Assembly (NCBI RefSeq): GCF_030770395.1
Contig: NZ_CP132480.1
Coordinates: 5,172,846-5,236,845, forward strand
From: Telluria beijingensis
GTDB lineage: Bacteria > Pseudomonadota > Gammaproteobacteria > Burkholderiales > Burkholderiaceae_D
DNA: 64,000 nt
Direction of reading: 5' to 3'
Shown: positions 31,085 to 38,451 of the stretch, one piece after another
How the letters are laid out: every line of letters starts with the position of its first letter
How positions within the stretch are numbered: the stretch's first letter is position 1
Notes under the pieces: generated by a model
Told to the model about the DNA's origin: nothing
Databases searched by the model: none
Seen by the model: the letters and a program-made list of their open reading frames with translations, nothing else
Position numbers and translations under genes: made by a program

Positions 31085-31429
31085 TTAATGTTTACGGCTT
31101 AGCAGCACGCCGATCAGCACACCGACGCCACCCGCGATCACCATCGTGCGCCAGGGGTGGTCCTTGACATAGACATCGGCCGTGTGGGCCAGTTCCTTGC
31201 CCTTTTCTACGGCCTGGGTCGGCAGCAGGCTGGCGCCGCCCATGGCCTGGTCGAGCAGCTTCATGCCGCGTGCACGCAGCTCCTCGGCCTTTTCGCCGGT
31301 CAGCGAAGCGGCCGCGGTCAGCATCGATTGCGCATCGCGCACCAGCGCCTTGATATCGGACTGGGTGGCGTAGGTGCTGCCGCTGATCGGGTGCATGCTG
31401 CCGTTGGTGTTGCGGGAAGTCTCTAGCAT
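31085..31429 (-). CDS. DUF883 (ElaB/YqjD/YgaM-like) protein
   Basis: A 114-residue protein. An amphipathic helical body (SDIKALVRDAQSMLTAAASLTGEKAEELRARG) precedes a conserved C-terminal tail anchor (VKDHPWRTMVIAGGVGVLIGVLLSRK). E. coli ElaB and YqjD have this layout, are inner-membrane bound, RpoS-induced and associate with ribosomes. CAGGAGTAGAAC precedes the ATG. It is the fourth gene of the operon driven from 33473. Confidence 0.93.
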   Translation of the reverse strand: MLETSRNTNGSMHPISGSTYATQSDIKALVRDAQSMLTAAASLTGEKAEELRARGMKLLDQAMGGASLLPTQAVEKGKELAHTADVYVKDHPWRTMVIAGGVGVLIGVLLSRKH

Positions 31430-31483
31430 GTTCTACTCCTGTAACTTTGGTGAATCGGTGAAACTCGATGCAAATGGCCCGGC

Positions 31484-32017
31484 TCAGGCCATCAGGTCGC
31501 GCATATCGTCGGCATGCTCTTCTTCGACCGCCATGATGTCGATGAGCATATTGCGCGTGGTCGGATCCTTGTCGCCGATTGCCGCAATCATTTGCCGGTA
31601 CGACTCGATCGCCACCCGTTCGGCGATCAGGTCGGCCCGCACCATGGCCTGCACGTCGTCCGATTCGTCATATTCGGCATGGCTGCGCGCGGTCAGCGTG
31701 GCCGGGTTGAAGTTGGGCGAGCCGTTGAGCTGCACGATGCGTTCGGCGATGCGGTCGGCGTGGTCCTGCTCCTGCTGCGCATGCTCGAGGAATTCGGCCT
31801 TGATGTGGCCGGTGTTGGGACCGGCCACCGTGTAGTAATGGCGCTTGTAGCGCATCACGCACAGCAGCTCGGTAGCCAGGGCGTCGTTGAGCATCGCGAT
31901 GACCGCTTCGCGGTCGGCCTGGTAGCCCTCGGTGACGGCGCCGTCGTCGAGGTTGGCCGCCGCTTGGCGGATCGCCGAAATGTCGAAGCCGTGCGCCAGG
32001 TTGTTGGTCTGTTCCAT
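31484..32017 (-). CDS. Ferritin-like protein (bacterioferritin/DPS-type)
   Basis: A 177-residue four-helix protein. Helices contain iron-ligand-like residues: LNDALATELLCVMRYKRHYY, FLEHAQQEQDHADRIAERI and MLIDIMAVEEEHADDMRDLM. The E...E..H pattern (LATEL, EHAQQEQDH, EEEH) supports a di-iron ferritin-like fold. It probably stores or detoxifies iron under stress. It lies between an OmpA-family gene and the DUF883 gene in the same transcript. Confidence 0.85.
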   Translation of the reverse strand: MEQTNNLAHGFDISAIRQAAANLDDGAVTEGYQADREAVIAMLNDALATELLCVMRYKRHYYTVAGPNTGHIKAEFLEHAQQEQDHADRIAERIVQLNGSPNFNPATLTARSHAEYDESDDVQAMVRADLIAERVAIESYRQMIAAIGDKDPTTRNMLIDIMAVEEEHADDMRDLMA

Positions 32018-32050
32018 GGTGTTTCCTTATTCAGTTTCAAAAAAGCGGTT

Positions 32051-32953
32051 TCAGCGCATTGCTGCGCGTGGCGGGATTTGCGCCCCTTCGTTCGACAGCA
32101 CGATCTCGACGCGGCGGTTCTGCTGGCGGCCCGCGGCGTTGTCGTTGGACGCCACCGGGAATGCCTGGCCATAGGCCTTCATCGAGATGCGGTCGCGCGC
32201 GACGCCCATCTGGCTGAGCGCGGTGGCGACGGACTCGGCGCGGCGCTGCGACAGGTCCTGGTTGTAGCTCGCGCTGCCGGTACTGTCGGTAAACCCTTCG
32301 ACCAGCACGGTGCGGTTCGGGTTCTGCGACATCACGTCGGCCAGCTTGCGCAAGGTCGAGGTTCCATTCGGATTCAGGGTCGCCTGGTTGGTGGCGAACA
32401 GCACGTCGCCGATCGTCACCACATAGCCGCGCTCGGTCTTGACGGCCTGTATGTCGTTCAGCAAGGCTTCCAGCTGGGCGGCGCGCTCGGCCAGCGCGGC
32501 GTTCTGCTGCATGGTGGCCTGGGCTTGCGCCTGGGCCTGCTGGGCCTGGGCCTGGGCGGCCTCGGCGTCGCGCTTGGCGCGTTCGGCCTCGGCCGTGCGT
32601 GCCTCGAGGCGCACCTGGTCGCGCTGGCGCGACGCGTCGGCGATATTCGCCTCGGCGGCCTTGGCCTTGGCGACCTCTTGCGCGGTGGCGATGCGCTGCT
32701 TGGCGACATAGGCCAGGCGGTCGATGTCTTCCAGGCTTTCGCGGCGCTGCGCGGCCTGGTTGGCCTGGTCGAGCGCTTCGCTGGCCTGCTTGAATTCCAT
32801 CGGCGCGTAGGTCCCCACCTGCGGATTATTGTTGGCGCTGACGAAGTCGGCGCGCGCCTGGTCCAGGGTCGGCGTGCTCACCGGGGTGCTGGCGCAGGCG
32901 GCGGCCAGCACGGCGGCGGCCAGGATCGAGACGGCGGATTTACGGTTTTTCAT
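32051..32953 (-). CDS. DUF4398 and OmpA-domain lipoprotein
   Basis: A 300-residue lipoprotein with signal MKNRKSAVSILAAAVLAAAC (Cys20). Residues 30-85 form a DUF4398 section (LDQARADFVSANNNPQVGTYAPMEFKQASEALDQANQA). A long coiled coil rich in Ala, Gln and Arg (about 85-165) is followed by a peptidoglycan-binding OmpA domain (GFTDSTGSASYNQDLSQRRAES, NRRVEIVLS). It probably ties the outer membrane to the wall across the coiled coil. It follows the short DUF4398 gene by 72 bases. Confidence 0.92.
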   Translation of the reverse strand: MKNRKSAVSILAAAVLAAACASTPVSTPTLDQARADFVSANNNPQVGTYAPMEFKQASEALDQANQAAQRRESLEDIDRLAYVAKQRIATAQEVAKAKAAEANIADASRQRDQVRLEARTAEAERAKRDAEAAQAQAQQAQAQAQATMQQNAALAERAAQLEALLNDIQAVKTERGYVVTIGDVLFATNQATLNPNGTSTLRKLADVMSQNPNRTVLVEGFTDSTGSASYNQDLSQRRAESVATALSQMGVARDRISMKAYGQAFPVASNDNAAGRQQNRRVEIVLSNEGAQIPPRAAMR

Positions 32954-33025
32954 GTTCTTGTTCCTCTTCTTGTTGGAGCGCCGTTCGACGGCGCGGACTC
33001 ATGCATTCAATACAGCGTCAAGGAT

Positions 33026-33412
33026 TTACTGGCTGTTGGCGCGGTCGACTTCCTCGCGCAGCACGCGCAAGTCTTCGTTCAGCTGGGTCGAGGCGGCGGT
33101 GGCCTTGGCCGACACAGCCTTGCTCTGGGCCAGCTTGGCGTCGGCCTGGGCCTGGATCGCGAGTTCGCGCGCCAGCTTGTAGTCGCGCGCGGCCAGGGCC
33201 TGGTTGGCGCGGACCATTTTTTCGCGCGCAGCGCTGATCTCGGCCGGCGCCAGTTCGGCGGCGCCTGCCGACACGGCGTTTTCCACCGCGTTGCGCGACA
33301 CTGCAACGTCGGCCGTTGCCGGCGCCTTGTCGGGGCTGGCGCAGGCGGTGAGCGCCAGCACGGCGGCGGCGCAGCTGAGGCGAAGCCCGGTCATCGTTTG
33401 ATGTTTATTCAT
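33026..33412 (-). CDS. DUF4398 lipoprotein, first gene of stress operon
   Basis: A 128-residue lipoprotein, signal MNKHQTMTGLRLSCAAAVLALTAC (Cys24), then a helical DUF4398 body (VENAVSAGAAELAPAEISAAREKMVRANQALAARDY). It resembles the first part of the next protein, so the two probably arose by duplication. CAGGAGAATATGCG precedes the ATG. The promoter-operator at 33445-33486 drives it and five genes downstream. Confidence 0.9.
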   Translation of the reverse strand: MNKHQTMTGLRLSCAAAVLALTACASPDKAPATADVAVSRNAVENAVSAGAAELAPAEISAAREKMVRANQALAARDYKLARELAIQAQADAKLAQSKAVSAKATAASTQLNEDLRVLREEVDRANSQ

Positions 33413-33444
33413 CGCATATTCTCCTGGGAAGTGTTGTGTAGAAC

Positions 33445-33486
33445 GTTATAAACCTGTTATCGCCGACACTCGGTTCGTTGACGCAC
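33445..33486 (-). promoter_or_regulatory. Palindromic operator plus -10 of stress operon
   Basis: On the minus strand GTGCG-TCAA-CGAAC (33486-33473, centre 33479.5) then TATAAC at 33450-33445, 29.5 bases from the centre and 5/6 match to the -10 consensus. No -35 hexamer is apparent. The start of the first gene is 33 bases beyond the hexamer. Confidence 0.7.
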
Positions 33487-33617
33487 ATTGATCCGCGCAA
33501 CTGTGCCGCTGAAACACCCTGTAACAACACCGGATGCCGATTGTGTGTTGCCGAACAGATCAAAGTGGCAACACTCACTACGCTTGAACCAAGTCACCGA
33601 GAAAAGAACCAACCTGA

Positions 33618-33944
33618 ATGAACGGATCGAGCATCAAGCGTTTTGGAAGCATCCCTGTCCTGCTGGCCTTGCTGGCCGGCGGACCGCTGGCAGGGTGTGC
33701 CTCGGGCATCCCCGGTTTCGGTACCGTCGCAACAGTCGACGACGCCGCGATCAGCGCCGGTGTCCGCAACGCCATCCGCCACGATCCCGAATTGACGGTG
33801 TCCGATCTCGATGTCGACACGTACCAAGGAATTGTCCGGCTCAGCGGCTTCGTCAGCTCGGCGGACAGCGTAGCCGCGGCGGCCTCGGTCGCGCGAACCG
33901 TCAAGGGCGTCAAATCGGTTAGGAATGACCTGCGCCTGAAGTAA
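33618..33944 (+). CDS. BON-domain lipoprotein
   Basis: A 108-residue lipoprotein with signal MNGSSIKRFGSIPVLLALLAGGPLAGC (Cys27) and one BON domain (VDDAAISAGVRNAIRHDPELTVSDLDVDTYQGIVRLSGFV). It is a diverged paralogue of the protein at 26786. The ribosome site is weak (AAGAACCAACCTGA). It is 20 bases from the small glycine-zipper gene downstream and probably co-transcribed with it. Confidence 0.88.
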   Translation: MNGSSIKRFGSIPVLLALLAGGPLAGCASGIPGFGTVATVDDAAISAGVRNAIRHDPELTVSDLDVDTYQGIVRLSGFVSSADSVAAAASVARTVKGVKSVRNDLRLK

Positions 33945-33964
33945 CCCCATCCAAGGAGATCATC

Positions 33965-34186
33965 ATGAAAAACATCAAAACTCTGGTAGTGACCGCAACC
34001 CTGGCAACCGCCGCATTCGGCATGGTTGGCTGCGGCAATATGTCGAAGCAGGACCGTAATACCGCGATCGGCGCCGGCGCCGGCGCCGTGCTGGGTGGCG
34101 CCGTGACTGGCGGCAGCGCCGTCGGCACCGTGGGCGGCGCAGCCGTCGGCGGCGTGATCGGCAACCAGGTCAAGACCACCAACTGA
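33965..34186 (+). CDS. Small glycine-zipper lipoprotein
   Basis: A 73-residue lipoprotein: signal ending GMVGC, then NMSKQDRNTAIGAGAGAVLGG and GGAAVGGVIGNQ, an OsmB-like glycine zipper. CAAGGAGATCATC precedes the ATG. Such proteins oligomerise in the outer membrane under osmotic stress. A terminator follows. Confidence 0.88.
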   Translation: MKNIKTLVVTATLATAAFGMVGCGNMSKQDRNTAIGAGAGAVLGGAVTGGSAVGTVGGAAVGGVIGNQVKTTN

Positions 34187-34211
34187 TCGGGGTCGTCCGC
34201 CGCTCAAGCGA

Positions 34212-34243
34212 AACGCCCGGCTTCGGCCGGGCGTTATTCATTT
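34212..34243. terminator. Bidirectional hairpin terminator
   Basis: AACGCCCGGC-TTCG-GCCGGGCGTT (34212-34235), a 10-bp perfect stem, followed on the plus strand by ATTCATTT. It stands between the glycine-zipper gene and the convergent Crp-family gene and may serve both. Confidence 0.85.
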
Positions 34244-34262
34244 GTAAGCAGATGTGTATGCC

Positions 34263-34991
34263 TTATGCGCTGTCGGCCACCGGCAGCGAACCCGCCTCCT
34301 TGACGATCTGGTAGCAGGTGCACGACGCCGCCGCCAGCCCATCCGGATCGAGGATCTCGATATTGCCTCGGCTGTAGTCGATCAGGCCCTGCTGCTGCAG
34401 GGCGCTGGCGGCCTTGGTCACGCCCACGCGGCGCACACCCAGCGCATGGGCCAGGAATTCATGGGTCAGGTGAAAGCGGTCGGACTGCAAACGGTCGCGC
34501 GTGACCAGCAGCGAGCGCGCCAGGCGCGCCTCGAGCACGTGGAAGCGGCTGCACACCGCGATCTGGATCGCCTGCGCCAGCAGCGCATCGGTATAGCGGT
34601 ACAGTACCCGCTGCAGCCCCGGATTGCGCTCGGCCTCGGCACGCAGGCGGGCGCCTTCCATGCGGCTGGCGCTGCCGGCGCGCTGGACCACGGCGCGCAC
34701 CTGGGCCGTGTCGTGGCCCAGGGCGGCGGTCACGCCCAGCATGCCTTCGCGGCCCACCTGGCCGACTTCGAGCGTCATGCGGCCTTCGGCCACGCCGAGC
34801 AGGGACACCAGGCAATCGTGCGGAAAATAGATGTGCGCGATCGGATCGCCGGCCTCGCACAGCACTTGCCCCGCCTCTACCCTGACCTGGTCCAGCAGCG
34901 GCAGCAGGCGCGCCATGTCCTGCGGCGGCAACGCGGCCAGCAGCAGGTTGCTGTTGTGCTCGGCGACGGATGGGTGGGCGGCAGCATTCAT
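34263..34991 (-). CDS. Crp/Fnr-family transcriptional regulator
   Basis: A 242-residue regulator. Residues 20-120 form a cyclic-nucleotide-binding-like domain (AGQVLCEAGDPIAHIYFPHDCLVSLL) and residues 170-215 a winged helix (FHLTHEFLAHALGVRRVGVTKAASAL, then IDYSRGNIEILD). The N-terminal cysteine cluster of FNR is missing, so it is not an oxygen sensor of that kind, and the usual CRP cAMP residues are not evident. GAGGAAAAA precedes ATG 34991. It lies in the middle of the genes whose promoters carry an FNR-spaced palindrome and is the prime candidate to bind them. Confidence 0.9.
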   Translation of the reverse strand: MNAAAHPSVAEHNSNLLLAALPPQDMARLLPLLDQVRVEAGQVLCEAGDPIAHIYFPHDCLVSLLGVAEGRMTLEVGQVGREGMLGVTAALGHDTAQVRAVVQRAGSASRMEGARLRAEAERNPGLQRVLYRYTDALLAQAIQIAVCSRFHVLEARLARSLLVTRDRLQSDRFHLTHEFLAHALGVRRVGVTKAASALQQQGLIDYSRGNIEILDPDGLAAASCTCYQIVKEAGSLPVADSA

Positions 34992-35096
34992 TTTTTCCTC
35001 ATGAGACAAGCACGCAGCGCAAGCCGGAAGCGCCGCGTTCCAGATACATTTGCAAACAATTTCGCCCAGCGTAACCGTCGCCCCCTGAGCGAGTAT

Positions 35097-35138
35097 GTAC
35101 GGTGACGCACGGAACATTCGGATGTTCCTGCAGACAAT
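35097..35138 (+). promoter_or_regulatory. Palindromic operator plus -10 before 35179 gene
   Basis: GTACG-GTGA-CGCAC (35097-35110, centre 35103.5) then GACAAT at 35133-35138, 29.5 bases from the centre. Sequence ACGCACGGAA and the GACAATC hexamer are shared at equal spacing with the site at 35982. It also lies 106 bases upstream of the divergent Crp-family gene, so autoregulation is possible, but no matching -10 is seen in that direction. Confidence 0.7.
35111..35128. promoter_or_regulatory. Second palindrome in the same promoter
   Basis: GGAACATTCGGATGTTCC is a perfect 7-bp inverted repeat with 4 central bases. It begins right after the CGCAC half-site and fills the space up to the -10, a position suited to a repressor. 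It is absent from the related site at 35982. Confidence 0.5.
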
Positions 35139-35178
35139 CAGCGAATCCGGGCGTCAACGCCATACGAAAGGAATCAAG

Positions 35179-35907
35179 ATGAACACGCCACCAAATCACC
35201 CCGTCAAGAACCGCCCCCATCCCCTGCTGCTGCTGGCCGCGGCCGCGGTCGTGCTGTTCTGCCTGGCCGGCACCGCCGCCATCATGGGCTGGCTGCCCTC
35301 GTCGGTCGGCGGCACCGCCAACCGTCAATTGAGCGAAGCCGAGCGCCTGGCGCTGGCTTCCACCTTGCCGCAAGACGTTCCCCCGACAGCGCCGGGCCTG
35401 GCGCCGAACGCGGCCTACCCTGGCGCGCCGCTGGCGCCGGCACAGCAGCCCCAGCAAGTCTATGCACCGGCGCCGGCCGTGGTCCCCGCCCCGGCGCCAC
35501 AGGCGGCGCCAGCTTCCACGCCGGTCGCGGACAGCAAGCCGACGCAAGTCGCCGCCAATGAGCGCGACTGGTGCGCCAACTGCGGCAATGTGGAATCGGT
35601 GCGCACCATCACCCAGCGCGCCGAAGGCAGCGGCCTGGGCGCGGCCGGCGGCGCCGTCATCGGCGGCCTGCTGGGCAACCAGGTCGGCGGCGGCACCGGC
35701 CGCACCCTGGCCACCGCGGCCGGCGCGATCGGCGGCGCCGTGGTCGGCAACCAGGTCGAGGGCAATATGAAGGCCACGACCAGCTACGAGATCCGTGTGC
35801 GCCTGGACGACGGCACCCTGCGCACCTTCCGCCAGAACAGCCAGCCGCAGTGGCGCAGCGGCGACCGCGTGCGCATCGTGAAGGGCAAGCTGCGCTCGGT
35901 CGCCTGA
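35179..35907 (+). CDS. Glycine-zipper 2TM envelope protein
   Basis: A 242-residue protein with an N-terminal TM anchor (PLLLLAAAAVVLFCLAGTAAIMGWL, about 13-37) rather than a lipobox, then a Pro/Ala-rich linker (about 60-130). A section WCANCGNVESVRTITQ leads to a glycine-zipper 2TM domain (GGAVIGGLLGNQVGGGTG, GAIGGAVVGNQVEG) and a small beta tail. The last 110 residues parallel the lipoprotein at 27963. AAAGGAATCAAG precedes ATG 35179. Confidence 0.88.
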   Translation: MNTPPNHPVKNRPHPLLLLAAAAVVLFCLAGTAAIMGWLPSSVGGTANRQLSEAERLALASTLPQDVPPTAPGLAPNAAYPGAPLAPAQQPQQVYAPAPAVVPAPAPQAAPASTPVADSKPTQVAANERDWCANCGNVESVRTITQRAEGSGLGAAGGAVIGGLLGNQVGGGTGRTLATAAGAIGGAVVGNQVEGNMKATTSYEIRVRLDDGTLRTFRQNSQPQWRSGDRVRIVKGKLRSVA

Positions 35908-35933
35908 GCACGCACCCTGCATGACTAGCACAT

Positions 35934-35969
35934 GGCCGGGATCGCGCAAGCGTCCCGGCCAAGTTTTTT
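35934..35969 (+). terminator. Rho-independent terminator
   Basis: GGCCGGGA...TCCCGGCC stem with inner GC-GCAA-GC (35934-35960), then AAGTTTTTT. It ends the 35179 transcript just before the next operator. Confidence 0.88.
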
Positions 35970-35981
35970 CCTAAACGCAAT

Positions 35982-36023
35982 GTGCGCCAACGCACGGAAA
36001 TATGGATGAGCTGACCCGACAAT
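35982..36023 (+). promoter_or_regulatory. Palindromic operator plus -10 before 36074 gene
   Basis: GTGCG-CCAA-CGCAC (35982-35995, centre 35988.5) then GACAAT at 36018-36023, 29.5 bases from the centre. The hexamer and the flanking ACGCACGGAA match the 35097 site. Confidence 0.7.
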
Positions 36024-36073
36024 CGAATCACGCTGAAGCGAAGGGCGGCGCACCATCAACCGTGGAGAAACGC

Positions 36074-36298
36074 ATGAATAGCCTGGCATGGATCGGCATC
36101 ATCGTCTGGGGGATCGTACTCACCCTGTTTGGCCTGCTCTCGGCCGGGCCGGCGCCCGACGGGCATGGCCACCTGCAGCCGCAGGACGTCGTGTTCCTGA
36201 TCGCGGGCGGCCTGCTCAGCTGCCTGATCGGCTGCACCGGCCTGATGGGCGTCATGGGTTGGATCCCCGGCCTGCGCAAACAAAAAAGTTGTGCTTAA
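36074..36298 (+). CDS. Small membrane protein with two TM segments
   Basis: A 74-residue protein: SLAWIGIIVWGIVLTLFGLL and VVFLIAGGLLSCLIGCTGLMGVM are membrane segments with a short periplasmic loop (APDGHGHLQPQD). GGAG lies 6 bases before ATG 36074; an in-frame ATG at 36002 overlaps the promoter's -10 and is rejected. No family recognised. Confidence 0.75.
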   Translation: MNSLAWIGIIVWGIVLTLFGLLSAGPAPDGHGHLQPQDVVFLIAGGLLSCLIGCTGLMGVMGWIPGLRKQKSCA

Positions 36299-36299
36299 T

Positions 36300-36341
36300 G
36301 TACGCCATCGAACGGTAGTCAACAATGGGCAAGTACATACT
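36300..36341 (+). promoter_or_regulatory. Palindromic operator plus -10 before 36386 gene
   Basis: GTACG-CCAT-CGAAC (36300-36313, centre 36306.5) then CATACT at 36336-36341, 29.5 bases from the centre. It begins 2 bases after the stop codon of the preceding gene, which puts a fresh promoter into a gap of only 87 bases. Confidence 0.65.
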
Positions 36342-36385
36342 GGAATCACAGCGCAACCGGCGCAAACAGTAGAGGAGAAACCATC

Positions 36386-36532
36386 ATGTTGTATACCATC
36401 GCTGTCGTTCTCGTAATCCTGTGGCTGCTCGGCCTGGTGACCTCGTACACCATCGGCGGCTTCATCCACATCCTGCTCGTCGTCGCCGTCATCATGATCC
36501 TGGTGCGCCTGATCAGCGGACGCGGTATATAG
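36386..36532 (+). CDS. lmo0937/DUF5670-type 48-residue membrane protein
   Basis: A 48-residue protein, too short for most gene finders: MLYTIAVVLVILWLLGLVTS, then YTIGGFIHILLVVAVIMILV and a basic end RLISGRGI. Two hydrophobic helices with the turn SYTIGGFIH are typical of the lmo0937 family, small stress-linked membrane proteins of unknown mechanism. GAGGAGAAACCATC precedes the ATG. A terminator follows. Confidence 0.88.
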   Translation: MLYTIAVVLVILWLLGLVTSYTIGGFIHILLVVAVIMILVRLISGRGI

Positions 36533-36566
36533 AGGTAAAATGACAAGTCGCGCTTGTCGCACCACC

Positions 36567-36619
36567 AATCCGTTTCGCGGTCGCGCCTGCCACGGGCGTG
36601 ACGACGAAACGGATTTTTT
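36567..36619 (+). terminator. Long-stem terminator
   Basis: AATCCGTTTCG (36567-36577) pairs with CGAAACGGATT (36605-36615), with an inner stem GTC.CGCC/GGGCGTGAC, followed by TTTT. It separates the 36386 gene from the next lipoprotein gene, whose ribosome site starts only 9 bases later. Confidence 0.85.
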
Positions 36620-36636
36620 ACTTAAGGAGTTCCACC

Positions 36637-37305
36637 ATGCATAAAAACTTCATCAAATCGACCGCCGCCATCGCCATCGTGGCCCTGACCGCCAGCGGTT
36701 GTGCCGACATGTCCGCCACCCAGCGCGGCACCGCGACCGGCGCCGGCATCGGCGCCGGCCTGGGCGGCCTGATCGGCGGCACGACGAGCGGCGGCGGCGG
36801 TGGCCGCGTCGCGGGCGGCGCCGCCATCGGCGCAGCGGCCGGTGCCGTGATCGGCAATATCTGGTCCAAGCGCATGGAAGCGCAAAAGCAGCAGATGGAA
36901 CAGGCCACCCAGGGCACCGGCGTGCAGGTCACCCAGACCCAGGACAACCGCCTGAAACTCGAGATCCCGAGCGATATCTCGTTCGACACCGGCCGCTCGG
37001 ACATCAAGGGCAACTTCCAGCCGATCCTGCAGCGCTTCGCCCAGACCCTGCAAGAGAACCCGAACACCAACGTGGTCATCATCGGCCACACCGACAGCAC
37101 CGGCAGCGATGCGGTCAACCAGCCGCTGTCGGTCGACCGCGCTTCGCGCACCCGCGACTACCTGGCCGGCCGCGGCGTGAACCCGAACCGCATCACCATC
37201 GAAGGCCGCGGCTCGCGCGAACCGATCGCGTCGAACAACGACAATGCGGGCAAGGCGCGCAACCGTCGTGTCGAGATCTACGTGGCGGAACCAGCGCGCG
37301 GCTGA
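36637..37305 (+). CDS. YiaD-like OmpA lipoprotein with glycine zipper
   Basis: A 222-residue lipoprotein with signal MHKNFIKSTAAIAIVALTASGC (Cys22). A glycine zipper (GTATGAGIGAGLGGLIGG, GGAAIGAAAGAVIGN, about 30-75) is followed by an OmpA peptidoglycan-binding domain (VVIIGHTDSTGSDAVNQPLS, NDNAGKARNRRVEIYV). This is the YiaD/PF13488-plus-OmpA layout. AAGGAG precedes ATG 36637. Readthrough past the upstream terminator, or a promoter in the hairpin region, must drive it; none of the palindromes described here is upstream. Confidence 0.92.
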   Translation: MHKNFIKSTAAIAIVALTASGCADMSATQRGTATGAGIGAGLGGLIGGTTSGGGGGRVAGGAAIGAAAGAVIGNIWSKRMEAQKQQMEQATQGTGVQVTQTQDNRLKLEIPSDISFDTGRSDIKGNFQPILQRFAQTLQENPNTNVVIIGHTDSTGSDAVNQPLSVDRASRTRDYLAGRGVNPNRITIEGRGSREPIASNNDNAGKARNRRVEIYVAEPARG

Positions 37306-37327
37306 TCGTCCTCGTCACTCTGTAAAC

Positions 37328-37436
37328 CACGTCGTCCCCGCGCAGGCGGGGACCCAAGGTTCTTGCGTTGCCACTACGCTGAACGTAGTTGGTGCGCTAA
37401 AAAACTTGGGTCCCCGCCTGCGCGGGGACGACGGTT
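37328..37436. repeat. REP/BIME-like facing pair
   Basis: GTCCCCGCGCAGGCGGGGAC and GTCCCCGCCTGCGCGGGGAC face each other with about 56 bases between. The spacer itself contains a smaller repeat (CTACGCTGAACGTAG). It lies between convergent genes. Confidence 0.85.
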
Positions 37437-37456
37437 TTACGGGTAACAATGAATGT

Positions 37457-38293
37457 TTAGCAGGCGTCGGTGAACGCCAGGTACAACTCGCGCGCCTGGC
37501 GCGCAACCGGGCCCGCCTCCAGCGTGCGGTCCTCGTAGCGGGTGCATGGGGTGACCTTGCCGTAGTTACCGGTGCTGAAGATCTCGCGCGCCGTATTCAG
37601 CTCGGTCGCCTTGACCGTGCGCTCTTCGACCTGCATGCCGGCTGCGGCCAGCAGCGCCATCACGCGCGCCCGCGTGATCCCGGCCAGGAAGGTGCCGTTC
37701 AGGGCCGGCGTCACGACCTTGCCATCCTCGGTCACCAGGAACAGGTTCGACGATGCGAACTCGGCCACGTGGCCTTCGGCGTCGAGCATGATCGCCTGGT
37801 CGAAACCGCGTTCCTTCGCTTCGCGCATGGCGCGGGTCGAGTTGGCGTACAGGGCCGAGGCCTTGGCGTCGGTCGGCGCCATGTTCGGCTGCGGCCGGCG
37901 CATGGTCGACAGGCAGCTCGAGAATCCGCTGAACGGCGGCAGCGGCGCGTCGAACAGGGTCAGCGCGAACTGGCTTTTCTCGGCCACCGGGATCAGGAAG
38001 CCCTCGGAACCGAATACCAGCGGGCGGATGTACAGCTCGGCGTCGGCCGGGAACTTGGCCACGCCTTCGCGCACCAGCACTTCCATCTCGTCCACGCCGA
38101 GCGGGCAGCGCAGGCCGAGCTTCTCGGCGGATGTGATCACGCGCTCCAGGTGCGGCCGCAGGTCGGGCAGCTTGCCGCGGATAGCGCGCGCGCCGTCGAA
38201 TACCGACGAACCGAGCCACAGGCTGTGGTCCATCGCGCCATACAGTGGAGTATTTCCTTCAGCCCATTGGCCGTTGTAGTAGGTGAGGTACAT
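37457..38293 (-). CDS. Class IV PLP-dependent aminotransferase (branched-chain type)
   Basis: A 278-residue protein (296 or more if an upstream start is used). It begins MYLTYYNGQWAEGNTPLYGAMDHSLWLGSSVFDG, the usual entry of BCAT-like fold IV enzymes, followed by the Arg-rich site (ELYIRPLVFGSEGF) and GHVAEFASSNLFLV with the class signature. Lys for PLP is expected in the KASALYANSTRAM section (K of DAKAS). The substrate may be branched-chain amino acids (IlvE) or D-alanine/4-amino-4-deoxychorismate. ATG 38293 has AAAGAG upstream; ATG 38311 is the alternative. Confidence 0.85.
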   Translation of the reverse strand: MYLTYYNGQWAEGNTPLYGAMDHSLWLGSSVFDGARAIRGKLPDLRPHLERVITSAEKLGLRCPLGVDEMEVLVREGVAKFPADAELYIRPLVFGSEGFLIPVAEKSQFALTLFDAPLPPFSGFSSCLSTMRRPQPNMAPTDAKASALYANSTRAMREAKERGFDQAIMLDAEGHVAEFASSNLFLVTEDGKVVTPALNGTFLAGITRARVMALLAAAGMQVEERTVKATELNTAREIFSTGNYGKVTPCTRYEDRTLEAGPVARQARELYLAFTDAC

Positions 38294-38451
38294 GGTCTCT
38301 TTCTCGAACATAAACCGGTCCAGTGTAGCGGTGGCGGACCGGTTTCGTCCAGTTGCCCCGGCGGGCGCGACCGGCGGCTTACTGTTCGTTGCCACACCAT
38401 AGTTACTGCTCGCCTCGCGTACACTACGGCTTTCCAGTAAAAATTGTTTTC

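Noticed and set aside
29371..31167. A 598-residue frame across the stress operon on the plus strand
   Set aside because: Antisense to four supported genes, poor composition.
33479..33617. Activator site serving the BON gene at 33618 as well
   Set aside because: No -10 hexamer at the required distance on the plus strand and the start codon is 131 bases away.
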